Under the pieces are notes generated by a model. The model did not search any database. It was not told where the DNA came from and saw nothing but the letters and a program-made list of their open reading frames with translations. From positions 1 to 39,802 of the forward strand of contig CALLZE010000003.1 in assembly GCA_937858655.1 (NCBI GenBank): DNA of 39,802 nt, in the 5' to 3' direction. Made by a program: the position numbers and the translations under genes. Below are positions 26,787-35,779 of the stretch, in pieces. This DNA is from an uncultured Coriobacteriales bacterium (lineage in GTDB: Bacteria > Actinomycetota > Coriobacteriia > WRKU01 > JAENWW01). Each line of letters opens with the position of its first letter. The stretch's first letter is position 1.

Positions 26787-27551
26787 ATGATAACGGTTGC
26801 CGTCATTGGCGCTGCTGGACGTATGGGCAGCGAAGTAGTTAAGGCTGTCAATGAGTGCGATGAACTTGCTCTTGTGGCCCAAATCGATCCCTCGTTTACT
26901 CGTGACGACACCCACTTTTCGTCTCTCAATGACGCTTTAGCATCTACAAATTTTGATGTTCTTGTTGATTTCACGCGACCGGATGTTGTCGCTCAAAATG
27001 TCGAACTTGCTCTCTCGCGTGGAGTCAATTGCGTTGTTGGAACGACAGGTCTCACGAATGAAACGCTTGAAAAGTTAGCGGATTTTGCGGTTGACGGGGC
27101 ATGTCTTTTTGTTGCTCCGAATTTCGCGATTGGCGCCGTCATGATGATGGAAGTGGCGCAGACTGTCGCAAAGTATATGTCTCATGTAGAAATTATCGAG
27201 CTCCATCATGATCGCAAACTTGATGCGCCGTCTGGTACGGCGCTGCGCACGGCTGAGCTCATTGCTGCGGCGCGCAAAGAGTCACCAGCGAAACCTGGTA
27301 AGGAAACTGAAAATGAGGGGCTTGAAGGTGCTCGTGGTGCCGACTATCACGATATTTCAATACACTCAGTTCGTCTTCCGGGTCTAGTTGCTCATCAAGA
27401 GGTTATCTTTGGTGATCAGGGCCAGACACTTACGATTCGCCATGATTCAATTGATCGTACATCATTTATGCCGGGCGTCGTTCTTGCATGCAAGAAAGTG
27501 CCATCGCTCAGCGGTCTCGTTGTTGGTCTTGAGCATCTTTTGGAGGACTAA
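26787..27551 (+). CDS. dapB: 4-hydroxy-tetrahydrodipicolinate reductase
   Basis: NAD(P)H-dependent reductase of the diaminopimelate/lysine pathway, acting after DapA. The 254-residue protein begins with a Rossmann nucleotide loop (VAVIGAAGRMGSEVV) and has the substrate motif ELHHDRKLDAPSGTA with H140, H141 and K144. VGTTGLT and PNFAIGAVMMM are also characteristic. The ATG directly abuts the stop of the peptidase gene and its stop overlaps lysC (TAATG). Together with lysC and dapA it supplies meso-diaminopimelate for peptidoglycan and lysine for protein. Confidence 0.97.
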   Translation: MITVAVIGAAGRMGSEVVKAVNECDELALVAQIDPSFTRDDTHFSSLNDALASTNFDVLVDFTRPDVVAQNVELALSRGVNCVVGTTGLTNETLEKLADFAVDGACLFVAPNFAIGAVMMMEVAQTVAKYMSHVEIIELHHDRKLDAPSGTALRTAELIAAARKESPAKPGKETENEGLEGARGADYHDISIHSVRLPGLVAHQEVIFGDQGQTLTIRHDSIDRTSFMPGVVLACKKVPSLSGLVVGLEHLLED

Positions 27552-28777
27552 TGAGCGATTCTTCACTCATTGTAATGAAATTTGGGGGTACCTCTGTTGC
27601 CACGGAGGAGGGGAGAGCGTGTATTGCGCAGCGCATTAAAGAGCACCAGGAAAAAGGTGACGCGTGCGTTGTTGTTGTTTCTGCAATGGGTCGTAAGGGC
27701 GAGCCCTATGCAACAGACACTCTTCTTGGATTAGTAGAAAATTTACCCCAGCGCAAAGAAGAACTGGATCTTTTGGCGAGCGTTGGCGAAATGATTTCAA
27801 GTGTAGTGGTAGCAAGTGAACTGCGCGCGCGTGAACTCAACACTGAGGCCCTCACGGGGCCTGCTGCAGGAATTTTTGCTGAGGGCGCGCCACAAAATGC
27901 TGCTATCTCTGTTATTCAGACAGATACGGTGCAAAAACTCGTCGCGGCTGGCGTTGTGCCTGTTGTCTGCGGATTTCAGGCACTGACTGAAACAGGCGAA
28001 ATTATCACCCTTGGCCGCGGGGGCTCAGACACGACTGCGTGCGCGTTGGGTGTTGCGCTTGAGGCTGACGCGGTTGAAATATATTCAGATGTCGATGGAG
28101 TTATGACGGCTGATCCTCGCATCGCTAATGATGCGCAAGTACTCAAAATTATGCGCGCTGACGAGCTCTTTCAGATGGCAAAAATGGGGAGCAAAATCGT
28201 TCATACGCCTGCTGCCGAATTGGCACTTTCGAGCGGCGTTTCTTTGTACGTTAAAAATACGTTTTCCAATCACCCCGGCACGCGTGTCGTAGATATCGCA
28301 GCATATAGGCCACAAACAATTGCTACGGCCGTTGCGCATACTCATGATGTTTCGCGCTTCATTGTGGAGCTCGAATCGTGTGAAGGTTGCGCTGATCACT
28401 CAAAGCGCCAGAATGCCCTCTTCCAATCGCTTGCTGAAAATGCCATTTCTCTGGATATGTTTACTCCAGCGAATGACAAGTTGTTCTTTACGGTTGCCGA
28501 CTCGGCAACGAAAGCAACGGAGAAATGCTTGAAAGATCTCAGTATGAGCTACGTGCTTTCAACAGACCTTTCGAAAGTAACCCTTGTGGGTGCTGGCATG
28601 CACGGCGTACCTGGTGTCATGGCAAAACTTTCGCAGGCCCTAGCCGATGAAAAAATTGATATGTATCAAACATCTGATTCGCATACGACGATCTCGGTCC
28701 TCGTGGCGAGCGTCAACTGCAAGCGTGCTATCGCCGCGCTTCATAAAGCTTTTAACCTAGGAGAAATTAATGCGTAA
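27551..28777 (+). CDS. lysC: Aspartate kinase
   Basis: Phosphorylates aspartate, the entry step to lysine, threonine and methionine. The 408-residue protein has the amino-acid-kinase domain (VMKFGGTSVATEEG at the N-terminus, LGRGGSDTTA, EIYSDVDGVMTADPR) and a C-terminal pair of ACT domains (around FFTVADSATKATEK and VTLVGAGMHGVPGVMAKL) that normally bind the feedback inhibitors. The form is the long monofunctional type with no homoserine dehydrogenase fusion. Being in an operon with dapB and dapA, it is probably tuned to lysine, but the effector cannot be read from the sequence. It overlaps the next gene by 8 bases. Confidence 0.96.
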   Translation: MSDSSLIVMKFGGTSVATEEGRACIAQRIKEHQEKGDACVVVVSAMGRKGEPYATDTLLGLVENLPQRKEELDLLASVGEMISSVVVASELRARELNTEALTGPAAGIFAEGAPQNAAISVIQTDTVQKLVAAGVVPVVCGFQALTETGEIITLGRGGSDTTACALGVALEADAVEIYSDVDGVMTADPRIANDAQVLKIMRADELFQMAKMGSKIVHTPAAELALSSGVSLYVKNTFSNHPGTRVVDIAAYRPQTIATAVAHTHDVSRFIVELESCEGCADHSKRQNALFQSLAENAISLDMFTPANDKLFFTVADSATKATEKCLKDLSMSYVLSTDLSKVTLVGAGMHGVPGVMAKLSQALADEKIDMYQTSDSHTTISVLVASVNCKRAIAALHKAFNLGEINA

Positions 28778-29324
28778 GTGTGTGTACTATGTCACCATGT
28801 CCGTTGATGGGTTTATTGCTCAGCCTGATGGCTCTACTCGGTGGATGAGCGGCGCTCCCAAGTCCGATTATGGTTTCAATGAGTTTTACTATGGCGTTGG
28901 CACAGTAGTCATGGGCAAAAATACCTATGAAAAAATTCTCGGTATGTCTGAGGGAGCATATTTCCCGTATGACGATAAAAACGTCATTGTCGCTACGACT
29001 GATGAAACGTTTACCGCTCATAATTCAGAAATCGAAGTAATCAGCGAAAATTTGAAAGAACGCATTGCGCGCGAGAAAATCTCTGACACTGAGGGTGACA
29101 TTTGGATAGCAGGTGGAGCAGCACTCGCAACTTCTCTTTTCGAAGAGGGTCTCGTGGATGAAGTGCATGTGTTTGTGCAACCCATCTTGCTTGGGGAAGG
29201 AATATCTCTTTTCGGCGCTCTGAGCCGCCCTACCTGCCTGAGACTTGAGAGTATGGAGAAGTGGCCAGGAGACATTGTTGAACTTCGATACCTAACCGTT
29301 AAGTCATGGCGCGTGGATATCTAG
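28770..29324 (+). CDS. Dihydrofolate reductase family (RibD C-terminal-like) protein
   Basis: A 184-residue protein of the RibD_C/DHFR-like fold, similar to the YyaP/YwjB type. It begins VYYVTMSVDGFIAQPDGSTRWM, has VVMGKNTYEKILG, and shows the NADPH-binding IWIAGGAALATSLFEEGLVDEVHVFVQPILLGEG signature in two adjoining parts. True DHFR activity is doubtful for this branch; most members are uncharacterised reductases. It overlaps lysC by 8 bases and precedes dapA, so it is part of the lysine-pathway cluster by position, though no step of that pathway needs it. Function is not assigned. Confidence 0.85.
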   Translation: MRKCVYYVTMSVDGFIAQPDGSTRWMSGAPKSDYGFNEFYYGVGTVVMGKNTYEKILGMSEGAYFPYDDKNVIVATTDETFTAHNSEIEVISENLKERIAREKISDTEGDIWIAGGAALATSLFEEGLVDEVHVFVQPILLGEGISLFGALSRPTCLRLESMEKWPGDIVELRYLTVKSWRVDI

Positions 29325-29374
29325 TGCTTTTGTGGCAAAATAGTAAAGTATAGATTATTCAATAAGGAGTACTC

Positions 29375-30280
29375 ATGACCTCTCGTCCTCGCTTCGGTCG
29401 TTTATTGACGGCAATGGTAACGCCCTTCGATACTGAGGGCTCGCTTGACCTCGAACGTGGCGCTGAACTCGCAAATCGCTTATTTGATAACGGGAGCGAT
29501 GCTCTTGTTGTGTGTGGCACAACAGGGGAGTCGCCAACGGTAAATTACGACCAGAAAATTGAACTCTTCCGTACGGTTCTCGAAGGTGCTGGTACGCGAG
29601 GCGCCATTATTGCTAATGTTGGAGATAATTGCACAGCGGATTCCGTCGCTTTTGCGCAAAAAGTTGAGAAGCTCGGTGTCGATGCTGTCATGGCTGTGAC
29701 GCCTTATTATAATAAGCCTCCCCAAGAGGGATTGTATCGTCATTTTAAGGCAATCGCTGAGTCTGTTGATGTTCCCGTAATTCTATACAACATTCCGGGA
29801 CGTTGTGTGATAAATATTGAGCCTGACACTATCCTGCGTCTTGCACATGATGTCGAAAATATTGTGGCAGTTAAGCAAGCAAACGCAGATTTGGCCCAGG
29901 TTAAGCGCATTGTAGAAGAGGCACCTGATGGTTTTGAACTGCTTTCAGGCGATGACGCGCTTACGCTTCCGATGATGGAGCTTGGCGGCACCGGTGTTAT
30001 TTCGGTGTTGAGCCATGTGGCTGGGCCTTCAGTGAAGGCAATGATTGAATATTTCTTAGCGGGAGATGCTGAAAAAGCACATCAACTTGAAGACATTTTG
30101 ATGCCTTTGGCCGATGCGCTCTTTATGACAGCTAATCCCATTATGGTTAAAGATGCACTCGCAATAGAAGGTTTTCCTGTTGGTGGAGTACGTCTCCCGC
30201 TTGTTGAGCCAACTCGAGAGCAGCATGAAAAGTTGGTCAATATTATGAATGAAACGTTTGCTAAGCTGCAAACGTTATAA
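29375..30280 (+). CDS. dapA: 4-hydroxy-tetrahydrodipicolinate synthase
   Basis: Condenses pyruvate with aspartate semialdehyde in the first committed step to diaminopimelate. The TIM-barrel protein has 301 residues. The Schiff-base lysine is K167 in NIVAVKQAN, the catalytic Tyr is Y138 in ILYNIPGR, and the GTTGES motif is at residues 48-53. AAGGAG precedes the ATG at 29375. The 50-base gap upstream holds a plausible weak promoter (TTGTGG at 29330-29335 and GATTAT at 29353-29358, 17 apart). Genes for aspartate-semialdehyde dehydrogenase and later DAP steps are not in this window. Confidence 0.97.
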   Translation: MTSRPRFGRLLTAMVTPFDTEGSLDLERGAELANRLFDNGSDALVVCGTTGESPTVNYDQKIELFRTVLEGAGTRGAIIANVGDNCTADSVAFAQKVEKLGVDAVMAVTPYYNKPPQEGLYRHFKAIAESVDVPVILYNIPGRCVINIEPDTILRLAHDVENIVAVKQANADLAQVKRIVEEAPDGFELLSGDDALTLPMMELGGTGVISVLSHVAGPSVKAMIEYFLAGDAEKAHQLEDILMPLADALFMTANPIMVKDALAIEGFPVGGVRLPLVEPTREQHEKLVNIMNETFAKLQTL

Positions 30281-30295
30281 ATAGTTTGGAACATT

Positions 30296-32194
30296 ATGAA
30301 TACTACTCCTCAAGAGAACTCTTCTCAAAGTGAGAAGAAGCCTGCACAGAGTGTGCGAGGCAAGAATCAAGGTCAGCAAAAGCGCACGAGGCCACAAGGA
30401 AAGCAGAGGCCAAAGCCACAAAAAGCGACCGAAGAAAAAAGTGAGGGTTTGGCGCCTTCAATTAAAGCCTCAGGGGCAAAAAGCGCTCCTCAGAAAAGAC
30501 CTCAAAAAAAGAGTCCGAACAAAGCGAATAACGCACAGAACGCAAAAAAGTTGCGTGTTATTCCTTTAGGCGGTCTTGATGGTATTGGAAAGAATATGAC
30601 AGCGTTTGAGTATGGCGATGACATGATTGTCGTTGACGCTGGTCTTATGTTTCCTGATGATGACCATCCAGGTGTCGACCTCATTTTGCCTGATTACTCT
30701 TACATTATTGAGAATCAAGAAAAGCTACGAGCTATTCTTATAACCCATGGTCACGAAGACCATACCGGAGCTTTACCTTATTTGATAAAAGACCTTGAGG
30801 TTAAGGTTCCTATTGTCGCGACAAAGCTCACGCTGGGACTGATAAAAGGCAAACTTGAAGAGCGTAAATTGCGCAATCAGCGACTTCATGAGATAAAAGC
30901 GGGCGATACCTTTAAACGCGGTGATTTCTCTATGCGTTTCATTGCAATGAATCACTCGATTCCTGATGGTGTCGCAATATTTATTAAAACTCCTGTAGGA
31001 AATATCTTACATACAGGGGACTTCAAATTTGACCAGACGCCTATCGACGGCGTAGTCGCTGATTTTGGCGCTCTAGCCGAAGCTGGTAAACAAGGCGTTA
31101 TGCTGTTGATGAGCGATTCGACTAACGCTGTATCTCCTGGTTTCACCCAGTCCGAAGCTGAAGTAGGAAAGTCTCTGGCGCCAATTCTTGCTACCGCCAA
31201 AGGTAAGGTCATTGTTGCTTCATTCTCAAGCCATATTCACCGACTCCAGCAGGTTTGTGATGCCGCGATAGCTGCCGGGCGTAAAGTGGTTGTAACGGGC
31301 CGCTCGATGGTTCAAAATACCAAAATTGCGCGTGAACTTGGCTATTTACATATTGATGATGAAAATATCGTTGATGCTTTTGACCTTAAGGGATATTCTC
31401 CCAAGGATATTGTCGTGCTGTGCACGGGTAGTCAGGGTGAGCCTTTGTCGGCTCTTTCTCGAATGGCTGCTGGCGAACATCGTTCTTTTTCTATCGAGAA
31501 AGAAGATACTGTTGTCATCTCTGCCACACCTGTACCTGGCAATGAGAAGGCGGTTTCGAATGTTGTCAATATGCTCATGAAGTCAGGCGCAAATGTGTAT
31601 GATAAGCATCGCGCTCGAGTGCATGTTTCGGGTCATGCTGGTCAAGAAGAGCTTAAATTTATGCTCAACATAACGAAGCCCGAATATTTCATGCCAATTC
31701 ATGGTGAGGCGCAGCATCTCATAGCTCATAAACAACTTGCCGAAGATGTGGGCATTCCTTCAAATTATATTTTTGTTCTTGAGAACGGCGATGTTCTTGA
31801 GTTTGACGAAAAGGGCGCTGTGCTTGCTGAGAGCGTTCCAAACGGCATAATTTACGTTGATGGTCTCAATGTTGGAGACATGGATAACGTTGTGTTGCGT
31901 GACCGTCAGCATTTGAGTCAGGACGGTATCGTGACTATAGTTCTTACGATTAATAAGCGTAAATCTCAACTCATTGGCACGCCAGAAATCGTATCGCGTG
32001 GCGTTGTTTTCCCTGAAGGTGAGGACTTTGCAACTGAGGTAGGAGAACGCGCGACTAAGACGCTTGAGCGTGTTACTAAAGATCACGCCGACCTTTCTAA
32101 CGCTCGTCGTAGTGTGCGTGACTCGGTCTCGCAATTGATTTGGGAGCGCACTAAGCGTCGTCCCATGGTAATTCCAGTCATTATTGAAGTATAA
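30296..32194 (+). CDS. rnj: Ribonuclease J
   Basis: Metallo-beta-lactamase/beta-CASP ribonuclease with endo- and 5'-3' exonuclease activity in RNA maturation and decay. The 632-residue protein has a long N-terminal extension (about residues 1-85) rich in K, Q, R, P and S and probably disordered. The core starts at LRVIPLGGLDGIGKNMTAFE. The zinc motif HGHEDH is at residues 151-156. Later motifs include HTGDFK, MSDSTNAV, SFSSHIHRLQQ, CTGSQGEP and HVSGHAGQEE. Core length matches RNase J. With pnp upstream, the window holds two core RNA-decay enzymes. It starts 15 bases after dapA, an arrangement (dapA-rnj-ftsK) shared with many Actinobacteria. Confidence 0.95.
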   Translation: MNTTPQENSSQSEKKPAQSVRGKNQGQQKRTRPQGKQRPKPQKATEEKSEGLAPSIKASGAKSAPQKRPQKKSPNKANNAQNAKKLRVIPLGGLDGIGKNMTAFEYGDDMIVVDAGLMFPDDDHPGVDLILPDYSYIIENQEKLRAILITHGHEDHTGALPYLIKDLEVKVPIVATKLTLGLIKGKLEERKLRNQRLHEIKAGDTFKRGDFSMRFIAMNHSIPDGVAIFIKTPVGNILHTGDFKFDQTPIDGVVADFGALAEAGKQGVMLLMSDSTNAVSPGFTQSEAEVGKSLAPILATAKGKVIVASFSSHIHRLQQVCDAAIAAGRKVVVTGRSMVQNTKIARELGYLHIDDENIVDAFDLKGYSPKDIVVLCTGSQGEPLSALSRMAAGEHRSFSIEKEDTVVISATPVPGNEKAVSNVVNMLMKSGANVYDKHRARVHVSGHAGQEELKFMLNITKPEYFMPIHGEAQHLIAHKQLAEDVGIPSNYIFVLENGDVLEFDEKGAVLAESVPNGIIYVDGLNVGDMDNVVLRDRQHLSQDGIVTIVLTINKRKSQLIGTPEIVSRGVVFPEGEDFATEVGERATKTLERVTKDHADLSNARRSVRDSVSQLIWERTKRRPMVIPVIIEV

Positions 32195-32217
32195 CGACGA
32201 GATAGGTTTGAGATTTC

Positions 32218-34539
32218 GTGGCACAAAAAAGATCACAAAATAATTCGCGTAGACAAAGCAGCCAATCTAAAGGTCGCTCGCAATCACGTCCAGCACAAAA
32301 TGCTCCAGCCGACATGAGTGCTCGCATGGACATTGCCGGTGTACTTATCACGGCGCTGGGCATTGCTCTTTTTGTCGCTGTCTTAAGTAAGTCAACTGGT
32401 GTCGCGACAAATGCACTTTCGTGGGGGATAAAAGAGCTCTTTGGTATCGGCGCGTATGTTTTGCCTATAGCCTTAATACTTTGGGGACTTTCCTTTTTTA
32501 TTCCGCGTGCCAGCATCAGCGAAGGGCGTGTAGCCACAGGGCTCGTACTGATTTTTCTGAGTGTTGTGTCGTTTGCTGCATTGCCAATCCCCCTAGAGCA
32601 CATGTTTGATAGCGCCATTATTCCAACACATGGTGGGTTTCTAGGAGCCGGCATTACCTGGCTTCTGGTAAAGCTGACCGGTACAGTGATTGCCGGCATT
32701 TTGTTGGGCGCACTCGGTTGCGTTGGTTTGATTGTGCTGGGGCTTTCGTTCTCCCGCTTTTTTGAATTTTTGAGCGATTGGTTCGCAAGCGTACGTCAAA
32801 ACCGTAACGCCTATGACTCTATGTCACGCTCATCACAAAAGGTTGCAAAAACGCGCCAACTCTCGGGGAATCGTCATAAGAAAGAGTTTGACTCGCGTGA
32901 GGCCGATACCACACCTGCACAGTTGAATGCTGACGGTTCAAGCGATGAGACCATTGCGATTCCCGAGCGTTCGCGTTCAGAAAGACCGACCGTTAAGAAA
33001 GCAGATGCGCAAAAACCCGAGCAGGCCCCGCAGGTGGTTGTTGGGCCACAGGCTCTTGAGGGTTTTGAGTTGCCTGATTTTACGCTTCTCAAGCAGAGTG
33101 TTAAGACTGATGCCAATGAGCTCAAACAGGGTGAACGTCAAGCAAAAATCACTGCTGATACAATCGTTGATACGCTCAATACCTTTGATGTACCCGCGCG
33201 CGTTGTTGATTGGATTTCAGGACCAACGGTCACGCTTTTTAAGATTGAAATTGCAAAGGGCGTTCGTCTTGCTAAGGTGACGGGCCTCGATAATGAGCTT
33301 GCTCTTGCACTTGCCGCGCCGACGCTGCGTATTTTGGCGCCGATTCCAGGCGAGTCACTTGTGGGTATTGAAGTGCCCAATGCTTCACGTTCCTCTGTAA
33401 CGCTCGGCGACGTGCTTCCTCCTGCCGGATCAGGTGGTCCGCTTGCGCTTGCTTTGGGCAAAGATGTAGCTGGTAGAAATATCGTGCGCGACCTTGATAA
33501 AATGCCCCATTTGCTTATCGCGGGTACCACAGGATCCGGTAAGTCGGTATGTATAAATTCCATGCTTATGAGCATGATTATGCGCGCTACTCCCTCTGAG
33601 GTTCGCCTGATTTTGGTTGACCCTAAACGCGTAGAAATGTCGCTCTACAATGACATTCCGCATCTCTATGTGCCAGTAGTCACTGAACCTCAAGAAGCTG
33701 CCGCAGCGCTTGCTTGGTCAGTAAGCGAGATGGAACGACGCCTAAAAATATTTTCTAAATTGAAAGTACGCGATATTGGCGAATACAACAAAGTATTGCG
33801 TAGTGGCAAAGCGGGAGAGAATGCAGAAAACTTGCCATTTCTTGTTATTGTCATAGACGAGTTGGCTGACCTTATGATGGTTGCTGCGAAAGATGTTGAA
33901 ACGTCGATTGTTCGCATTGCGCAAAAAGCACGTGCGGCAGGCATTCATCTGATCGTCGCAACGCAAAGGCCTGAGGCTAATATTGTCACCGGTCTCATTA
34001 AGTCAAATATTACTAACCGTATCGCGTTTAATGTTGGCTCTTCACTGGACTCTCGCGTAATCCTTGACCAAACAGGTGCCGAAAGACTGACGGGTAATGG
34101 CGATATGCTCTATATTGCTCCCGAATGGTCGAAGCCAAAACGTATTCAAGGATGTTATGTATCAACGGCGGAAGTAGAAAAAGTTACTGACGCGCTTCGT
34201 GGCCAAATTGCTGTTGATTATCATGAGGAGATTCTATCGAATACGGCCGGCGGAGCTTCCCGCGGTGAGGGTGGCGCCAAAGCTTTGAATGATGAGTATA
34301 TTTGGCCAGCGGCAGAGTTTGTAGTTTCTCAGCAATTAGGTTCTACAAGTTCTATTCAGCGTCACTTTAGTCTAGGATATTCTCGAGCGGGACGCATCAT
34401 TGATACTCTGGAAGAATTGGGTATTGTGGGGCCAAGAGATGGCTCAAAGCCACGCGAAGTGCTCGTTGATCTTGATGGTTTGGATCAAATACGTCGTATG
34501 ACCTACGGCGAACAAATGGAATTTGAGGATGATGAATAA
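32218..34539 (+). CDS. ftsK: DNA translocase FtsK/SpoIIIE
   Basis: Septum-anchored ATPase that pumps chromosome ends during division or sporulation-like events. The 773-residue protein has a short basic N-terminus, four predicted membrane segments (roughly residues 35-190), a charged linker rich in D, E and K, and the motor. Walker A is GTTGSGKS (residues 436-443), Walker B is FLVIVIDELADLMM, and the arginine-rich ATQRPEANIVTGLIKSN follows. The C-terminal gamma winged helix (QRHFSLGYSRAGRIIDTLEELGIVG) reads KOPS-type DNA sites in homologues. Start is GTG at 32218; no strong ribosome-binding site is visible. The linker is shorter than in E. coli FtsK, closer to SpoIIIE. The next gene abuts the stop. 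Confidence 0.96.
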   Translation: MAQKRSQNNSRRQSSQSKGRSQSRPAQNAPADMSARMDIAGVLITALGIALFVAVLSKSTGVATNALSWGIKELFGIGAYVLPIALILWGLSFFIPRASISEGRVATGLVLIFLSVVSFAALPIPLEHMFDSAIIPTHGGFLGAGITWLLVKLTGTVIAGILLGALGCVGLIVLGLSFSRFFEFLSDWFASVRQNRNAYDSMSRSSQKVAKTRQLSGNRHKKEFDSREADTTPAQLNADGSSDETIAIPERSRSERPTVKKADAQKPEQAPQVVVGPQALEGFELPDFTLLKQSVKTDANELKQGERQAKITADTIVDTLNTFDVPARVVDWISGPTVTLFKIEIAKGVRLAKVTGLDNELALALAAPTLRILAPIPGESLVGIEVPNASRSSVTLGDVLPPAGSGGPLALALGKDVAGRNIVRDLDKMPHLLIAGTTGSGKSVCINSMLMSMIMRATPSEVRLILVDPKRVEMSLYNDIPHLYVPVVTEPQEAAAALAWSVSEMERRLKIFSKLKVRDIGEYNKVLRSGKAGENAENLPFLVIVIDELADLMMVAAKDVETSIVRIAQKARAAGIHLIVATQRPEANIVTGLIKSNITNRIAFNVGSSLDSRVILDQTGAERLTGNGDMLYIAPEWSKPKRIQGCYVSTAEVEKVTDALRGQIAVDYHEEILSNTAGGASRGEGGAKALNDEYIWPAAEFVVSQQLGSTSSIQRHFSLGYSRAGRIIDTLEELGIVGPRDGSKPREVLVDLDGLDQIRRMTYGEQMEFEDDE

Positions 34540-35262
34540 ATGTCAACATTAGGTGACATGCTCTATAAGGCGCGCAAAGACGCCGGTTACTCTTTGCCTG
34601 AAATATCAAACGGAACTCATATTCGGCTGAGCTATCTTGAGGCTCTCGAAGATGGTCATTATGATGACTTGCCCGTCAAAGGCTACGTGCGTTTATTTAT
34701 CAATAGTTACGTAAACTATTGTCATCTTGATCCACTGCCATTTCTTGCACAGTACGAGAGAGAAATTGGAACGCCTCCTGATGAAGCTCACGTAGAGAGG
34801 CCTATTCAGGCTACGGAGGTTGTTGCTCCCCAAGGAAAGCAGCACACAATCGACTGGCGCGTGGCGCTCGTTATTTGTGGTGTTATTGCGATTATCGCGT
34901 TTACGATTTGGCTTGCCTTTTCGTTAGCAAACAAAAAGAGCGACGTGTCTCCGGCGCCCGTCACGCCAGCTTCTGTAGAAACGACATCTACTGATAAGGT
35001 AATAACGACGACCACGAGCAAGCCTTTCAAACTTGATATCACAGTTGATGAAGGGTCTGCGACCGAAGTGAAGCTTATTGTTGATGGGGCAGTCGCGTAC
35101 GAAGGGGTTCTGACGAGCTCCAATCGTCTCACGTATGATGTTGAAAGTTCAGCGCAAATCACGGTTGCTAATCCTGCCATTATCAAAGTGAAACGTGATG
35201 GTGAGGATTACGCCCTACCACAGGGAAATAATATTACTGTTGACCTAAAGGCTTCTAAATAG
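34540..35262 (+). CDS. RodZ-like helix-turn-helix membrane protein
   Basis: A 240-residue single-pass protein. Residues 1-75 form a Cro-like HTH_25 domain (LYKARKDAGYSLPEISNGTHIRLSYLEALE in two parts, then DLPVKGYVRLFINSYVNY), which is the RodZ signature. A membrane helix lies at about 107-130, followed by a Thr/Ser/Val-rich linker and a C-terminal beta-rich DUF4115 domain outside the cell (from about residue 160). RodZ connects the MreB cytoskeleton to the cell wall machinery; in Gram-positives without MreB the role is less clear. The ATG follows the ftsK stop directly, and pgsA lies downstream, a common ftsK-rodZ-rimO-pgsA-cinA-recA order. Confidence 0.88.
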   Translation: MSTLGDMLYKARKDAGYSLPEISNGTHIRLSYLEALEDGHYDDLPVKGYVRLFINSYVNYCHLDPLPFLAQYEREIGTPPDEAHVERPIQATEVVAPQGKQHTIDWRVALVICGVIAIIAFTIWLAFSLANKKSDVSPAPVTPASVETTSTDKVITTTTSKPFKLDITVDEGSATEVKLIVDGAVAYEGVLTSSNRLTYDVESSAQITVANPAIIKVKRDGEDYALPQGNNITVDLKASK

Positions 35263-35275
35263 AAACGAGGATCTC

Positions 35276-35773
35276 ATGGCCAAAGATAGTAGTTTTGACG
35301 TTGTATCGGAAGTGGATTTTCAGGAAGTTGATAACGCGTATCAGCAGGCTGCGAAAGAGCTTGTTCAGCGCTACGACTTAAAAGATTCTGGCTCCACGCT
35401 TGAGTATGAAAAAGCATCACATGTTTTCACGCTCCTTGCTCCCAGCGATTTTATTGCTGGTCAGGTGAAAGACATTCTTATTTCAAAATTTGTAAAGCGT
35501 CAGGTAGATCCTCAAGCCCTAAGTTGGAAAGGTCCAGAGAGCGCTTCGGGTGGCAACGTGCGCTACGTTGGCGACATTATCTCGGGCATTGATGACGATT
35601 TGATTAAAAAGATTAATAAAGAGATCAAAGCTCAAAAGTTCAAGGTAAAGACCCAGATCGAAGGCGACAAAATTCGTGTAACAAGCGCAAGTCGCGATGA
35701 GTTGCAGACAGTTATTACCTTTCTGCGTGAACAAGACTTCGGGATTCCTCTTCAATTTACCAATTATCGCTAG
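35276..35773 (+). CDS. YajQ family nucleotide-binding protein
   Basis: A 165-residue protein of the YajQ family (UPF0234), cytoplasmic, with two ferredoxin-like folds. It begins KDSSFDVVSEVDFQEVDNAYQQA, and has ERYDLKDSG-like QRYDLKDSG and the ending DFGIPLQFTNYR. Homologues bind nucleotides, in some species cyclic di-GMP, and RNA; no role can be deduced here. The CGAGG ribosome-binding site precedes the ATG at 35276. It sits between the RodZ-like gene and rimO by 13 and 6 bases, so it is in the same transcription unit. Confidence 0.93.
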   Translation: MAKDSSFDVVSEVDFQEVDNAYQQAAKELVQRYDLKDSGSTLEYEKASHVFTLLAPSDFIAGQVKDILISKFVKRQVDPQALSWKGPESASGGNVRYVGDIISGIDDDLIKKINKEIKAQKFKVKTQIEGDKIRVTSASRDELQTVITFLREQDFGIPLQFTNYR

Positions 35774-35779
35774 GACATC

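Noticed and set aside
34820-34960. Split of the RodZ-like gene into two genes at the linker
   Set aside because: The frame is continuous from the HTH domain through a clear membrane helix into the C-terminal domain, which is the normal RodZ layout.
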